Virus record (IMG/VR): IMGVR_UViG_3300030098_004286
Location: 1 to 24,248 of that record
DNA from: a virus
Strand: one strand, 5' to 3'
DNA length: 24,248 nucleotides
The notes below the pieces were generated by a model. That model ran no database searches, was not told where the DNA came from, and worked only from the letters and a program-made list of their open reading frames with translations. The position numbers were made by a program, and so were the translations under genes. The first letter of the stretch is position 1, and every line of letters starts with the position of its first letter. This document shows, one piece after another, positions 13,947 through 21,010 of this stretch.

Positions 13947-14887
13947 TATGCGGCCTCGTAAGTGGCGGTGAATTTAATTGCACGCCCACTACCCCACAGG
14001 GAGGCGTTGTCGTAGCGAGTAACCTGAATTAGGTGCCCCCCAGGCGTGTTAATGATGCCCTTGGCCATGTGCCCGGTGACATTCACCTCCATGCCCGCGC
14101 CGCCAGCGGAGTAAAACCCAGCAAGGCTATTTACTGGAAGAGACACCCCGATAAAGCCGCTAGCGGTGCCCACGGTGGTGATGGTTACTTCAAACCTGTA
14201 AACAACGATCTTGCCAATCTGCAAATAGGCTCCGGATGCGGAAACGGTTGTAGGCGTCCCGGACCCGGCGGTAATGGTTGGTGTGTAGCTCGTCCATGCG
14301 TCGGTGATAGATGACGAAAGCCCAACTACCGGATTACCAGAAACGCCATCGCCATTGGTGATATCTATTTCATCTGTGGTGCCGGTAATCGTGCGGTTGT
14401 TATATGCACCGGCGCCGGTACGCACCAAAACACCATTACTGTCGAAATCCCCGTCCATGACAGCGCCAGCAGCGGCAACATTGGTTGCGTCGGTTACGTC
14501 TGCCGATGCTTCAATGCCGTCGAGCTTGGTCTCATCTGCTACGAGAAATGACGCGGTAGTATTGGCTAATACACTTGAATACGCCTGCACGTCAGAGCCA
14601 ATGGCTACGCCCAAATTAGTTCTAGCATTCGCTGCGGACGTGGCGCCGGTGCCACCATTCGCGACAGGAACCGCGCCCGTTAAGCCCGAAACCGGCGCCG
14701 TGAGCGTTCCCGTTACCTCAAGGTCGCCCGTAACTTTGGCTTCGGACTCCGATAGAGAAAGGGCGCTCTCTGTTCCCTCACCGTCCGATACCCGCCGCAG
14801 CGTGCCATCCACACCTTGGTTGCCGTTGGATACTTGCAGAAAGTCCTTGTAAACATCATCAATGTTTTTGCCCGTCAGGTCGGCCAT
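13946..14887 (-). CDS. Tail-fibre-like protein (313 aa)
   Basis: An N-terminal attachment-like helix (LTGKNIDDVYKDFLQVSNGN) and a TLRRVSDGEGTESALSLSES segment precede VTGDLEVTGTLTAP and VPVANGGTGATSAANARTNL, the well-known repeat motif of phage tail fibres. Then come TKLDGIEASADVTDATNV and a C-terminal beta domain (SYTPTITAGSGTPTTVSASG... IGKIVVYRFEVTITTVG). Composition is Ser/Thr/Gly/Ala-rich with no Cys, as in fibrous trimers. It is followed directly by a chaperone-like gene and preceded by the adaptor gene (TAATG). It is smaller than the second fibre gene at 6658-7866 and shares no obvious sequence with it. Confidence 0.85.
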   Translation of the reverse strand: MADLTGKNIDDVYKDFLQVSNGNQGVDGTLRRVSDGEGTESALSLSESEAKVTGDLEVTGTLTAPVSGLTGAVPVANGGTGATSAANARTNLGVAIGSDVQAYSSVLANTTASFLVADETKLDGIEASADVTDATNVAAAGAVMDGDFDSNGVLVRTGAGAYNNRTITGTTDEIDITNGDGVSGNPVVGLSSSITDAWTSYTPTITAGSGTPTTVSASGAYLQIGKIVVYRFEVTITTVGTASGFIGVSLPVNSLAGFYSAGGAGMEVNVTGHMAKGIINTPGGHLIQVTRYDNASLWGSGRAIKFTATYEAA

Positions 14888-15648
14888 TATGCACCTAAAA
14901 TTATGTTGCTGTTGCCAAGAACGGGAGCGGACTCGTCGCCAGATATTTGCTCCGAAGATTGTCCTGGCTCGCCAGTGAAGTGACGCCCAACACCAAATAG
15001 ATCGCCGGCCACAAGTATGGCCACGTTGGGTTGATCGTTTCCTATTAAGAGTTCAAACCGCTCCTCGTATTGAGCAGCGGCGTGCGCGCTCGGGAGGCCT
15101 TCCGCCTCTAAAAACTCATACCGAACACCGTAAGTAATCAGATCCTCATCTATAACGGCGGTATCACTATCGGCCTCAAAATTAGCCTTGGAAGTGCCGC
15201 CGGAATCCTTCGCCCAGTTCTTGCTTACATATTCAAATGCAAACCGTGCCGCGCCTTGGGGTATCGGGAACACTAAAAGCTCTCCTCCGCGGTAGGCAAA
15301 CTTTCGCGTGCCCTCATAAGTCCCGCTTCTGAGCGTTGCCCATTCAGTAGAGCTAATAGGCCCGGAAATATTGTAGTTGTTGCTCCGGTCCCAAAAAGTT
15401 TCCGGGCAAAAGCGGTCAAAGTCGCTGGGCTTCCAGTCCGCTTCCGTCTGAATAACGGACTTCGTAGCTGTGTAAGAATGCTCTTTTCGCAAGTCCTGCC
15501 AGGCGAAGACCCTCATCAGACGATCGCCCACCTTGTTCGCGTAGCGGAATAAGCGCCTGATATTTGGGTCTGTGCTGGACGCCACCTCAGTAGGGCGCAA
15601 TATCCCTATTTCGTCGGCGGCGTTCTGACAGATAGAAAGCAGAGTCAT
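14887..15648 (-). CDS. Head-tail adaptor / head-completion-like protein
   Basis: A 253-aa protein with an N-terminal helical domain (LLSICQNAADEIGILRPTEV; RRLFRYANKVGDRLMRVFAW) and a beta-containing middle (EWATLRSGTYEGTRKFAYRG; LLVFPIPQGAARFAFEYVSK). This layout recurs in phage adaptor proteins that bind the portal (T7 gp11 / P22 gp4-like position). Helix-rich EDLITYGVRYEFLEAEGLPS follows and then a disordered tail. It overlaps the preceding basic gene by 4 nt (ATGA) and ends in a TAATG with the fibre-like gene. The name is given from pattern and position. Confidence 0.7.
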   Translation of the reverse strand: MTLLSICQNAADEIGILRPTEVASSTDPNIRRLFRYANKVGDRLMRVFAWQDLRKEHSYTATKSVIQTEADWKPSDFDRFCPETFWDRSNNYNISGPISSTEWATLRSGTYEGTRKFAYRGGELLVFPIPQGAARFAFEYVSKNWAKDSGGTSKANFEADSDTAVIDEDLITYGVRYEFLEAEGLPSAHAAAQYEERFELLIGNDQPNVAILVAGDLFGVGRHFTGEPGQSSEQISGDESAPVLGNSNIILGA

Positions 15649-15878
15649 TTAGTGTTGGCCTTTCTTGCGGGCTTGTTGGCACCAGGGATAGCAACAACAT
15701 CGGAAATTTTGCCCGCGGGCTTCTTGCGCGTAGGATTACGCTTACGCTTGGGTTTCGGCTTTTTAACCGCATCCCTGGCATCAGCCTTGGACTTGAACCA
15801 TCCTTCTTGGTCGCCGTCGAAATTCTTTTCAAGCTTGCCGCCAACAATGCGGTAGCGGCGATCCTGTAAATAAGCCAT
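15645..15878 (-). CDS. Small basic Lys/Arg-rich protein (77 aa)
   Basis: The start is taken as the ATG at 15878, not the TTG 6 nt upstream. The N-terminal half reads MAYLQDRRYRIVGGKLEKNF followed by a DGDQEGWFKSKADA segment that looks folded. The C-terminal half is a highly basic, Pro-rich tail (KKPKPKRKRNPTRKKPAGK). No family is recognised; basic tails of this kind often bind DNA or RNA, and the position just before the adaptor gene suggests a minor head protein. One copy of the 20-bp direct repeat ends at its start codon. The stop overlaps the adaptor ATG (ATGA). Confidence 0.6.
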   Translation of the reverse strand: MAYLQDRRYRIVGGKLEKNFDGDQEGWFKSKADARDAVKKPKPKRKRNPTRKKPAGKISDVVAIPGANKPARKANTK

Positions 15879-15898
15879 TCTCAAATAGTCCCAACAAA
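15879..15898. repeat. 20-bp direct repeat, copy A
   Basis: The plus-strand sequence TCTCAAATAGTCCCAACAAA is identical to 16672-16691. On the minus strand it encodes the end of the 38-aa ORF (FVGTI then TGA) and lies directly before the next ATG. Confidence 0.9.
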
Positions 15899-15997
15899 GG
15901 GTGGGATTGCCGGTTGCGTCGTCTTGCGCAACCTTTCTTGGACCTGCTCACGGGTCATGTTGTGTATTTTCATGGTGTGTCGAACTCCATCTCTCAT
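15881..15997 (-). CDS. Small ORF (38 aa) in the duplicated-repeat cassette
   Basis: From the ATG at 15997 this reads MRDGVRHTMKIHNMTREQVQ and ends QPAIPPFVGTI, with TGA at 15881-15883; the second ATG at 15973 is an alternative start giving 30 aa. Its ribosome site would be GAGAGAAGG, just after the stop of the 216-aa gene. The PFVGTI end is also readable in front of the other repeat copy, suggesting a duplicated gene end. No family is recognised. It is supported by packing between two genes, not by homology. Confidence 0.45.
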   Translation of the reverse strand: MRDGVRHTMKIHNMTREQVQERLRKTTQPAIPPFVGTI

Positions 15998-16008
15998 TGC
16001 CTTCTCTC

Positions 16009-16659
16009 TCAAAACCTAATTTTAACCCTTCCCATAATTGTTGGGTCTTCGAAAAACCCGCTTGTCTGTGCGTTGTTGTGAACGTCGATGCTTCCCGAGT
16101 ACTTCCCTTGCGGGGAGTACGATGTCGGCGGCGACGAATACGTGCCTTGGATGCTGTCTAGCCCATAGCCAGACCACTCTGGCTTCATGGACTCGCCCGG
16201 TCTCAGGTACTCCCTCAGTTCTTCTGGATGCGACAAGCTCCCGGAGTAAACGTGACCTCGACCGCCAAGGCCGAAGTTCCCCACGCTTGTGTTCACGTTT
16301 ACACCAGCACCATATCCCATGCCGAAGTTTCTCAAGTCGCCCCTGACCGGGCCGCTGGGCAGGTCATACAGCGGGGATGCTCCTGTCGTAGAACCTGATG
16401 CGTACATCTTCGGCTTTACGTCTGCCCCGAAGATGCTCGCCGACCATCCCTGTGGCCCTTTGTCTTGCTCAAAAAAACGAGCGAACTCAGGGTAGAGGCG
16501 ACTGAGCTTCTTTATGGGCAGCGGCAGCACGGGCGTTTCGAAATCCATGCTACCTGCGTTTGCGGCCTGGTCGGCAAACAGATCGCGCGGCGCAGCGTAT
16601 GGCAGCCAATGCCAAGCGCCCTTGCTTGGCTGCTTTTTCTCTAGCAGACCCCGGGGCAT
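16009..16659 (-). CDS. Novel Gly/Ser/Tyr-rich protein (216 aa), possible moron
   Basis: The start is the ATG at 16659, with GAGAGG 8 nt upstream; the longer frame from TTG 16677 overlaps that site. The N-terminal third is helical and hydrophobic-rich (KKLSRLYPEFARFFEQDKG). The C-terminal two thirds are rich in Gly, Ser, Tyr and short strands (NFGMGYGAGVNVNTSVGNFG; YSSPPTSYSPQGKYSGSIDV) and end MGRVKIRF. Alternating strands with a C-terminal Phe resemble a small outer-membrane-type barrel or an adhesive surface protein, but no signal peptide is present, so a virion decoration protein is as likely. No family is recognised. It lies just after the coat terminator, between two copies of a 20-bp repeat, and so looks like an insertion into the head gene cluster. 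Confidence 0.65.
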   Translation of the reverse strand: MPRGLLEKKQPSKGAWHWLPYAAPRDLFADQAANAGSMDFETPVLPLPIKKLSRLYPEFARFFEQDKGPQGWSASIFGADVKPKMYASGSTTGASPLYDLPSGPVRGDLRNFGMGYGAGVNVNTSVGNFGLGGRGHVYSGSLSHPEELREYLRPGESMKPEWSGYGLDSIQGTYSSPPTSYSPQGKYSGSIDVHNNAQTSGFFEDPTIMGRVKIRF

Positions 16660-16671
16660 TACTTCTACCTC

Positions 16672-16691
16672 TCTCAAATAGTCCCAACAAA
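16672..16691. repeat. 20-bp direct repeat, copy B
   Basis: Identical to 15879-15898. This copy lies between the coat terminator and the ribosome binding site of the 216-aa gene, and on the minus strand reads into TTTGAGAGAGG, part of that site. Confidence 0.9.
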
Positions 16692-16719
16692 AGGAAAGGC
16701 CCGCCCCGAAGGGCGAGCC
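16688..16719 (-). terminator. Intrinsic terminator with UUCG loop after the coat gene
   Basis: On the minus strand GGCTCGCCC, TTCG and GGGCGGGCC give a 9-bp stem with one G-U pair closed by the very stable C(UUCG)G tetraloop, then TTTCCTTTT. It begins 9 nt past the coat stop codon. It would cap the coat mRNA, protecting its 3' end and lowering expression of the genes beyond. Confidence 0.85.
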
Positions 16720-16727
16720 AGTTAGTC

Positions 16728-17939
16728 CTAGTTAAAGCCGTAACGCACGGCCAATTCCGGACGAATTGCTTTGTAACCGTACAAAACATCAATACGGCAA
16801 GGGAACTTGTCGTTGTTGATGTCGTAGTCACGCACAATCCGCATGGAAATGCCGTCAAGCACTTCGCGCGCCGAGAAATCAACGCCGGACGGCATCACAA
16901 GGTCCGCAGTCGCGAACGCAAAGGCCTCTTTGTGGAAGCCCAAGCTAACCTTGTAATCCGCACTTGCGCCAATCGCAGTGCTATCATCACTCTCACGCTT
17001 CCAAACCTGCGCATTGTCCGCCGGAGAGCCGGTGACGTTCTGCGAGGCGCCCGAAACGGTGATGGACGGCGAGATTGATAACGAAGTTGCGGAAGCTCCG
17101 GCGTCAGCCGTCACAACGAACTTCATAAGCTCGCCCGTGTCGGCTTTGGTTTCCGGATGCACGCGATTCACGCCCGTAATGGACAGGATGTCGCCCTTCT
17201 TCCAAGTTCCGGCGCCGGTATCAACCGTCAACGTGGCGCCCGTTTGGGACGCGCCATTAACGAGGTAATCGCCGGTGCCGTCATCCGTGCCGGTGGTGTG
17301 CGTCGGCCAAAGCGTATTGCAATAAACATCTTTGTACCCAACGAACTGATTAGCCACCATGCCTTCCTTGAAGTTTTTGCCGATGTTGGCTTGAGGGTTG
17401 AACAGGCCGCTAAGTGCCGACACGAGGTCAACATTGTCGCGGGTATTCAGGTTCAAGCAACGATTGCTGGACGGCGTAAGTGCGTCTTCCAGCTTTTTGG
17501 CACCTTCAAGAACGTCATCCAGGGTGATGGACGCACCAACGTCCGAAATTTCTTGGTAAACGTCCTTGTACATGGACATGGCGTCATTCTCGATATTCGC
17601 GGCCAAAACCGACATAGCCGGTTCAAGAATGCGATCCGAGAAATCATCCAATTCCATCGTCAATTCAGCGGACGTAAAGTTGACATCCACACCCTTTTGC
17701 GTGGCAACTTGCAAAGTGGTGCTTGATTCGGTGGTGTCCTGCGCCGAAAGAGTTGCGCCCGTCCGAACCGTGTATTGGTTGGGCAAGCGAATTTTCAGCG
17801 AGTCACCGATTTTTGCGCCAGATTTGGCGTAGGAGTCGTCATACTCCCGCGTTACGTTCCCAACGAAATTCAGCTTTTGATGCAGAATCCGCAGGGCCTC
17901 CCGCGTTACCGCGGTCGGAGTTAAAATGCTATTAGCCAT
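16728..17939 (-). CDS. Major capsid (coat) protein, P22 gp5-like
   Basis: A 403-aa protein (P22 gp5 is 430 aa) with the N-terminal pattern of the P22 coat family: MANSILTPTAVTREALRILH followed by KLNFVGNVTREYDDSYAKSG and GDSLKIRLPNQYTVRTGA. The coat folds as an HK97-type shell protein with an inserted domain in this family; the middle (TLTVDTGAGTWKKGDILSIT, GVNRVHPETKADTGELMKFV) corresponds in position to the telokin-like/inserted beta domain. The C-terminal part has FHKEAFAFATADLVMPSG and RIDVLYGYKAIRPELAVRYG, as in many phage coats. The ribosome site GAGGG is strong, 7 nt from the ATG. It follows the scaffold gene and is followed at once by a UUCG terminator, as suits the most abundant late product. 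Confidence 0.92.
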   Translation of the reverse strand: MANSILTPTAVTREALRILHQKLNFVGNVTREYDDSYAKSGAKIGDSLKIRLPNQYTVRTGATLSAQDTTESSTTLQVATQKGVDVNFTSAELTMELDDFSDRILEPAMSVLAANIENDAMSMYKDVYQEISDVGASITLDDVLEGAKKLEDALTPSSNRCLNLNTRDNVDLVSALSGLFNPQANIGKNFKEGMVANQFVGYKDVYCNTLWPTHTTGTDDGTGDYLVNGASQTGATLTVDTGAGTWKKGDILSITGVNRVHPETKADTGELMKFVVTADAGASATSLSISPSITVSGASQNVTGSPADNAQVWKRESDDSTAIGASADYKVSLGFHKEAFAFATADLVMPSGVDFSAREVLDGISMRIVRDYDINNDKFPCRIDVLYGYKAIRPELAVRYGFN

Positions 17940-17997
17940 TGGTATTTCCCTCTAAAGGAATAGGCGTCGCCTCACGGCGGGCCTGCCTCGCGAGCTA

Positions 17998-18960
17998 TCA
18001 TTGCGCTCGCTTGGCGAGTTGCTGATTGCGCCTGCGTGCCCATTCAGCCGCGCTCATTTTGTCGGCGTCTGCGTTCAAGTCGAGACTTGGACCGCGGGTA
18101 TTGCCCGATTTGGCTTTCGCCTTGACGGGCTTTGCAGGTGCGGGTTTCGGTTTGGCCTCTTTGGCCTTGGCTTGCATTCGATCGAAAAGCATTGCCTTGT
18201 GAACGGCCAACGTAATGGCTGGGTCTAGTGCCCAGTCACCTTTCGCGGCTTCGGGCTCGATCCCCAACGTCTCAACGGCATAGTTGATAACGTCTGGTAG
18301 GTGCGCGGCCTCAAAACCGGGTACTTGCCTCTCAATCAGGGCCTTGCCTTCGCTAACGCGGCGCTCCGTTTCTTCGGTGAGCGCAGTTTCTAGCTTGGCC
18401 TCTGCTTCAGAGACGGCGTCCACGGATGCTTGGAAATCGCGCTGTTTTGCAGAGAGCATATCTGAAACGCGACGGGCCTGATCCGGATCGGATTGCCACA
18501 TCTCATTCAAATTCATGCTTTCCAACTGCTCGATTTCTTGCCGCAAACGCAAGCCAATTGAATAAATCTCCAGGGCCTCGCCTTGAAAAGATTCAAGTTT
18601 CTGGACTGCACCCTCGCGTGCTTCCAGAGCCTTGCCCTTCTCGACAAGCTCCTGCTTGTTCTTGGTGTAATCGGACCAAGTGCCTTTGGTGAATTGATCG
18701 ATCTTGTCGGCAAGCTCATCGGGGACGCTGCCCTTGGGCAGTTCCATTTTGTTCCCGCCGAAATCAAACTCGATTAATTCGATTTCTTCCTCTTCCTCCG
18801 GGTCGGCTTCCGCATCTTCCTCTTGAGGGTCATCCTCTTGGGCTTCCGCTTCTAGCTCGTCGGGGGTTTCGGGTTCTGAAACGTCATCGGCTTCCGCTTC
18901 CGGCGTTTCAATGGTTTCTGCTTCGGCTCCGTCTTCAACGGCGGCCAATTCATCTGCCAT
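17998..18960 (-). CDS. Scaffolding protein, P22 gp8-like
   Basis: The chosen start is the ATG at 18960 (GGAG 7 nt upstream) giving MADELAAVEDGAEAETIETP; the longer frame adds four residues with a weaker site. The product is about 320 aa: a very acidic, disordered N-terminal ~70 residues (EEDAEADPEEEEEIELIEFD), a long helical middle (KNKQELVEKGKALEAREGAV; AVSEAEAKLETALTEETERR), a Lys/Ala/Pro linker (KAKEAKPKPAPAKPVKAKAK) and a basic C-terminal helix pair (MSAAEWARRRNQQLAKRAQ). Basic C-terminal helix-loop-helix segments bind the coat in P22 gp8. Position between portal and coat is the P22 order. It is not incorporated in the mature head in P22. Confidence 0.8.
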   Translation of the reverse strand: MADELAAVEDGAEAETIETPEAEADDVSEPETPDELEAEAQEDDPQEEDAEADPEEEEEIELIEFDFGGNKMELPKGSVPDELADKIDQFTKGTWSDYTKNKQELVEKGKALEAREGAVQKLESFQGEALEIYSIGLRLRQEIEQLESMNLNEMWQSDPDQARRVSDMLSAKQRDFQASVDAVSEAEAKLETALTEETERRVSEGKALIERQVPGFEAAHLPDVINYAVETLGIEPEAAKGDWALDPAITLAVHKAMLFDRMQAKAKEAKPKPAPAKPVKAKAKSGNTRGPSLDLNADADKMSAAEWARRRNQQLAKRAQ

Positions 18961-18990
18961 AATTCTCTCCATCTATGGGATTGCGGCGCA

Positions 18991-20853
18991 TCACTGCGCG
19001 GCTGTATTTCCTCCATTAAAAAACCCGGCCTGAGCCGGGTCGATTGGGGGAACTGGTTGGCCGGGCAACCCCGGCTGCGCTGGTTGGCCGGGCAACCCCG
19101 GCTGCGGCTGAGTTACAGCCTCTACCTTGTCTGCCAGATCATCAGCCCCCACTACATCCATATGACGCAGTAGCATCGGGCCAATAAACGGCGCTGCGGC
19201 GGGGTACACCCGCAGTATTTCAAGTAATGCCTCGCGGGTTTCTTCGCGCTGTGTGGCGAAATTCGGGCCGCTTTCAACGGTTACATCGTAGGTGCCAACC
19301 CCTAGATTATAGAGCTTGCGCTCACCATCCTCTTTAAATTCGCCGGGGTTTTCTTGGGTTAGGTTAACAACGTTCTCTTTTTGGTCGGGGCCAAGTATGC
19401 GGATGGCTTCCCGGGCCCCATACACATGGGGGATAATTTCCACCAAGCACCGCCCAGCGTACTCAACGGCGCGATTCAGGTTATCAACGAAATGATAGTT
19501 GCTGATATCGCCCTGGCGCTCGCGGGCCAAGATTGCCCTGCCGCTTGTTTCATTCGATCGCGCGCCCAACGAACTATCATAAATCCCAGTAATGGCCTTG
19601 ATATCATCTGATGCGTTTAGAGCCTCTTGGATGGCGCCCGCGGGCACGCCCGCAAAAGGCTGCCGTTGCGGCGCCGCTTGGCCCTCATATTCCAGGTGGG
19701 CGTGGGAGCGTGTGTTAGCGGTTGCCCATTTTTCTTCATGCCCCTTCGGCACAAAACCTTTCGGGCCGATAAACGGCGCACGGGGGGCCAGGGCCACCAA
19801 CTCAGTAGAGGCGGAGCGCCAGTAATTGAACATCTGCTGCGGGTCACGGGCATCGCGAATTAGTGAGCGGAAATGCCTGCGCCCTTCGCTGTAAACCTCA
19901 TCACCCAACACAGGACAAATCGGAATCGTAGAGCCCGGCCACTTGGACTCCTCAAGAACATCGGCGCCAGAGATAACCCGGCGCGTGACTTCGTTAAATG
20001 TGCTTTCGCGTTCGCGGACAGCCTCTAGCCCCGTGTCAATGCTGGCAGCGGTTAGGACTTCATCATCCTTGAGCTGCTTGGCAATCTCCGAGTCCATACC
20101 GCCCGCGACCAAAACCTCCCGGGCCAGATCGGGCAAATGTTCTTCGCGGACAACGCGGCCATTATTGAGTTGAACGATCTTCTTTTTGACCTGTGTGCGC
20201 TCCCAATACTCGGCAACGCGAATATTGTCATCGCTCAACCAATGCTCTACGCCGTCAAATGTCGAGCCTTCAAATTCAACCTTGTCCGCATCAGGGTAAG
20301 CCGCCTCGAATTGTTCTTTCGTGTAGAACTCCGAGACAAATGCATATTCCCAATCGCTGGCATCCGCCTCTGAGCTGTTTACATCCCAGTGCACCATCAG
20401 GGGGTTTGGGACACGCTTGAAACGGCACTCCATTTCAAACGACATCGGATGTACATAATCGATTTCCAGTCGGAAAAAGCCAAACCCGCTCGTTACTGCG
20501 TGATCAACAGCGGTATCCTTAGCGACATCGCCGCCCTTGCGCTCTATGGCGCGTACCAAGCCACCAATGACCTCAGCGGTGCCCTCGTCCGCGCCATTGT
20601 CTACCGGGCGCACTTTAACGCCAGGCGTTGTGCGGCGCGCTTCGTTGGTTACTTGGCGAATAAACGTAGGCAGCCTGTTGATAGTGAGGCAGGGGCGGCC
20701 CTCTTGGGTGCGAATCTTCTTAATGTCTTTGGGCCACTGATCCGCCAGGCGCGCAAAGCGTATGTCTTCCTGCGCCTCATCTCGGTTGTGACTAGAAACT
20801 GTCTGAGATTCGTCGAATTTCTCCAACGCCTCAGCAAGTATGTCTTTATCCAT
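18991..20853 (-). CDS. Portal protein, P22-like
   Basis: A 620-aa protein of the P22 portal family (gp1, 725 aa). The N-terminus contains KFDESQTVSSHNRDEAQEDI and FARLADQWPKDIKKIRTQEG, then GRPCLTINRLPTFIRQVTNE ARR-type wing sequence and SGFGFFRLEIDYVHP. Later parts include YWERTQVKKKIVQLNNGRVV and the stem-helix/crown region SGRAILARERQGDISNYHFV. Twelve copies form the ring through which DNA is packaged and ejected. The C-terminus is Pro/Gly/Gln-rich with a perfect 9-residue repeat (QPGLPGQPx, twice), so it is shorter than and different from the long P22 barrel. The ribosome site is GAGG 6 nt from the ATG. The last codons contain an intrinsic-terminator-like hairpin. Confidence 0.92.
   Translation of the reverse strand: MDKDILAEALEKFDESQTVSSHNRDEAQEDIRFARLADQWPKDIKKIRTQEGRPCLTINRLPTFIRQVTNEARRTTPGVKVRPVDNGADEGTAEVIGGLVRAIERKGGDVAKDTAVDHAVTSGFGFFRLEIDYVHPMSFEMECRFKRVPNPLMVHWDVNSSEADASDWEYAFVSEFYTKEQFEAAYPDADKVEFEGSTFDGVEHWLSDDNIRVAEYWERTQVKKKIVQLNNGRVVREEHLPDLAREVLVAGGMDSEIAKQLKDDEVLTAASIDTGLEAVRERESTFNEVTRRVISGADVLEESKWPGSTIPICPVLGDEVYSEGRRHFRSLIRDARDPQQMFNYWRSASTELVALAPRAPFIGPKGFVPKGHEEKWATANTRSHAHLEYEGQAAPQRQPFAGVPAGAIQEALNASDDIKAITGIYDSSLGARSNETSGRAILARERQGDISNYHFVDNLNRAVEYAGRCLVEIIPHVYGAREAIRILGPDQKENVVNLTQENPGEFKEDGERKLYNLGVGTYDVTVESGPNFATQREETREALLEILRVYPAAAPFIGPMLLRHMDVVGADDLADKVEAVTQPQPGLPGQPAQPGLPGQPVPPIDPAQAGFFNGGNTAAQ
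19018..19040 (-). terminator. Terminator-like hairpin inside the last portal codons
   Basis: On the minus strand ACCCGGC, TCAG and GCCGGGT form a perfect 7-bp stem with a 4-nt loop, directly followed by TTTTT. It encodes part of DPAQAGFF near the end of the portal. By sequence it is a textbook rho-independent terminator or attenuator, placed about 60 nt before the scaffold start. Confidence 0.7.
19053..19106. repeat. Perfect 27-bp tandem duplication in the portal C-terminus
   Basis: Positions 19053-19079 and 19080-19106 are identical. In the portal frame each copy gives nine residues, QPGLPGQP plus one more, a short collagen-like or disordered segment. Confidence 0.95.
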
Positions 20854-21010
20854 TCACAACCTCGGGGGATTTTATGGCCTCGCGGACCTTGTTTTCTAAG
20901 TAGAGTTCCTGCGCGAACTGGGTCCATGTGGCGAAGTCGGGGTTTTCTTCCAGCGCCTCTTCAACCAAGCGCGTGGCGAGTTCAGTCTGAGTTTCCACTA
21001 AGCCATCCAT
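20846..21010 (-). CDS. Small helical protein between terminase and portal (54 aa)
   Basis: The start is taken as the ATG at 21010, which overlaps the last codons of the terminase gene; the longer frame from 21094 lies fully inside terminase and is unlike coding sequence. The product (MDGLVETQTELATRLVEEAL through TWTQFAQELYLENKVREAIK) is charged and helical, with no recognised family. Its stop overlaps the portal ATG by 8 nt, so the three genes are coupled. A head assembly or packaging accessory role fits the position only. Confidence 0.65.
   Translation of the reverse strand: MDGLVETQTELATRLVEEALEENPDFATWTQFAQELYLENKVREAIKSPEVVNG

Noticed and set aside
17157-17726. 189-codon plus-strand frame inside the coat gene
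   Set aside because: It is an antisense shadow of the P22-like coat, with no family-like sequence.
7889-18998. Short shared sequence GCGCATCACTGCG near 7890 and 18987
   Set aside because: A 13-bp match is expected by chance several times in 24 kb, and one copy is inside coding sequence; no function is implied.
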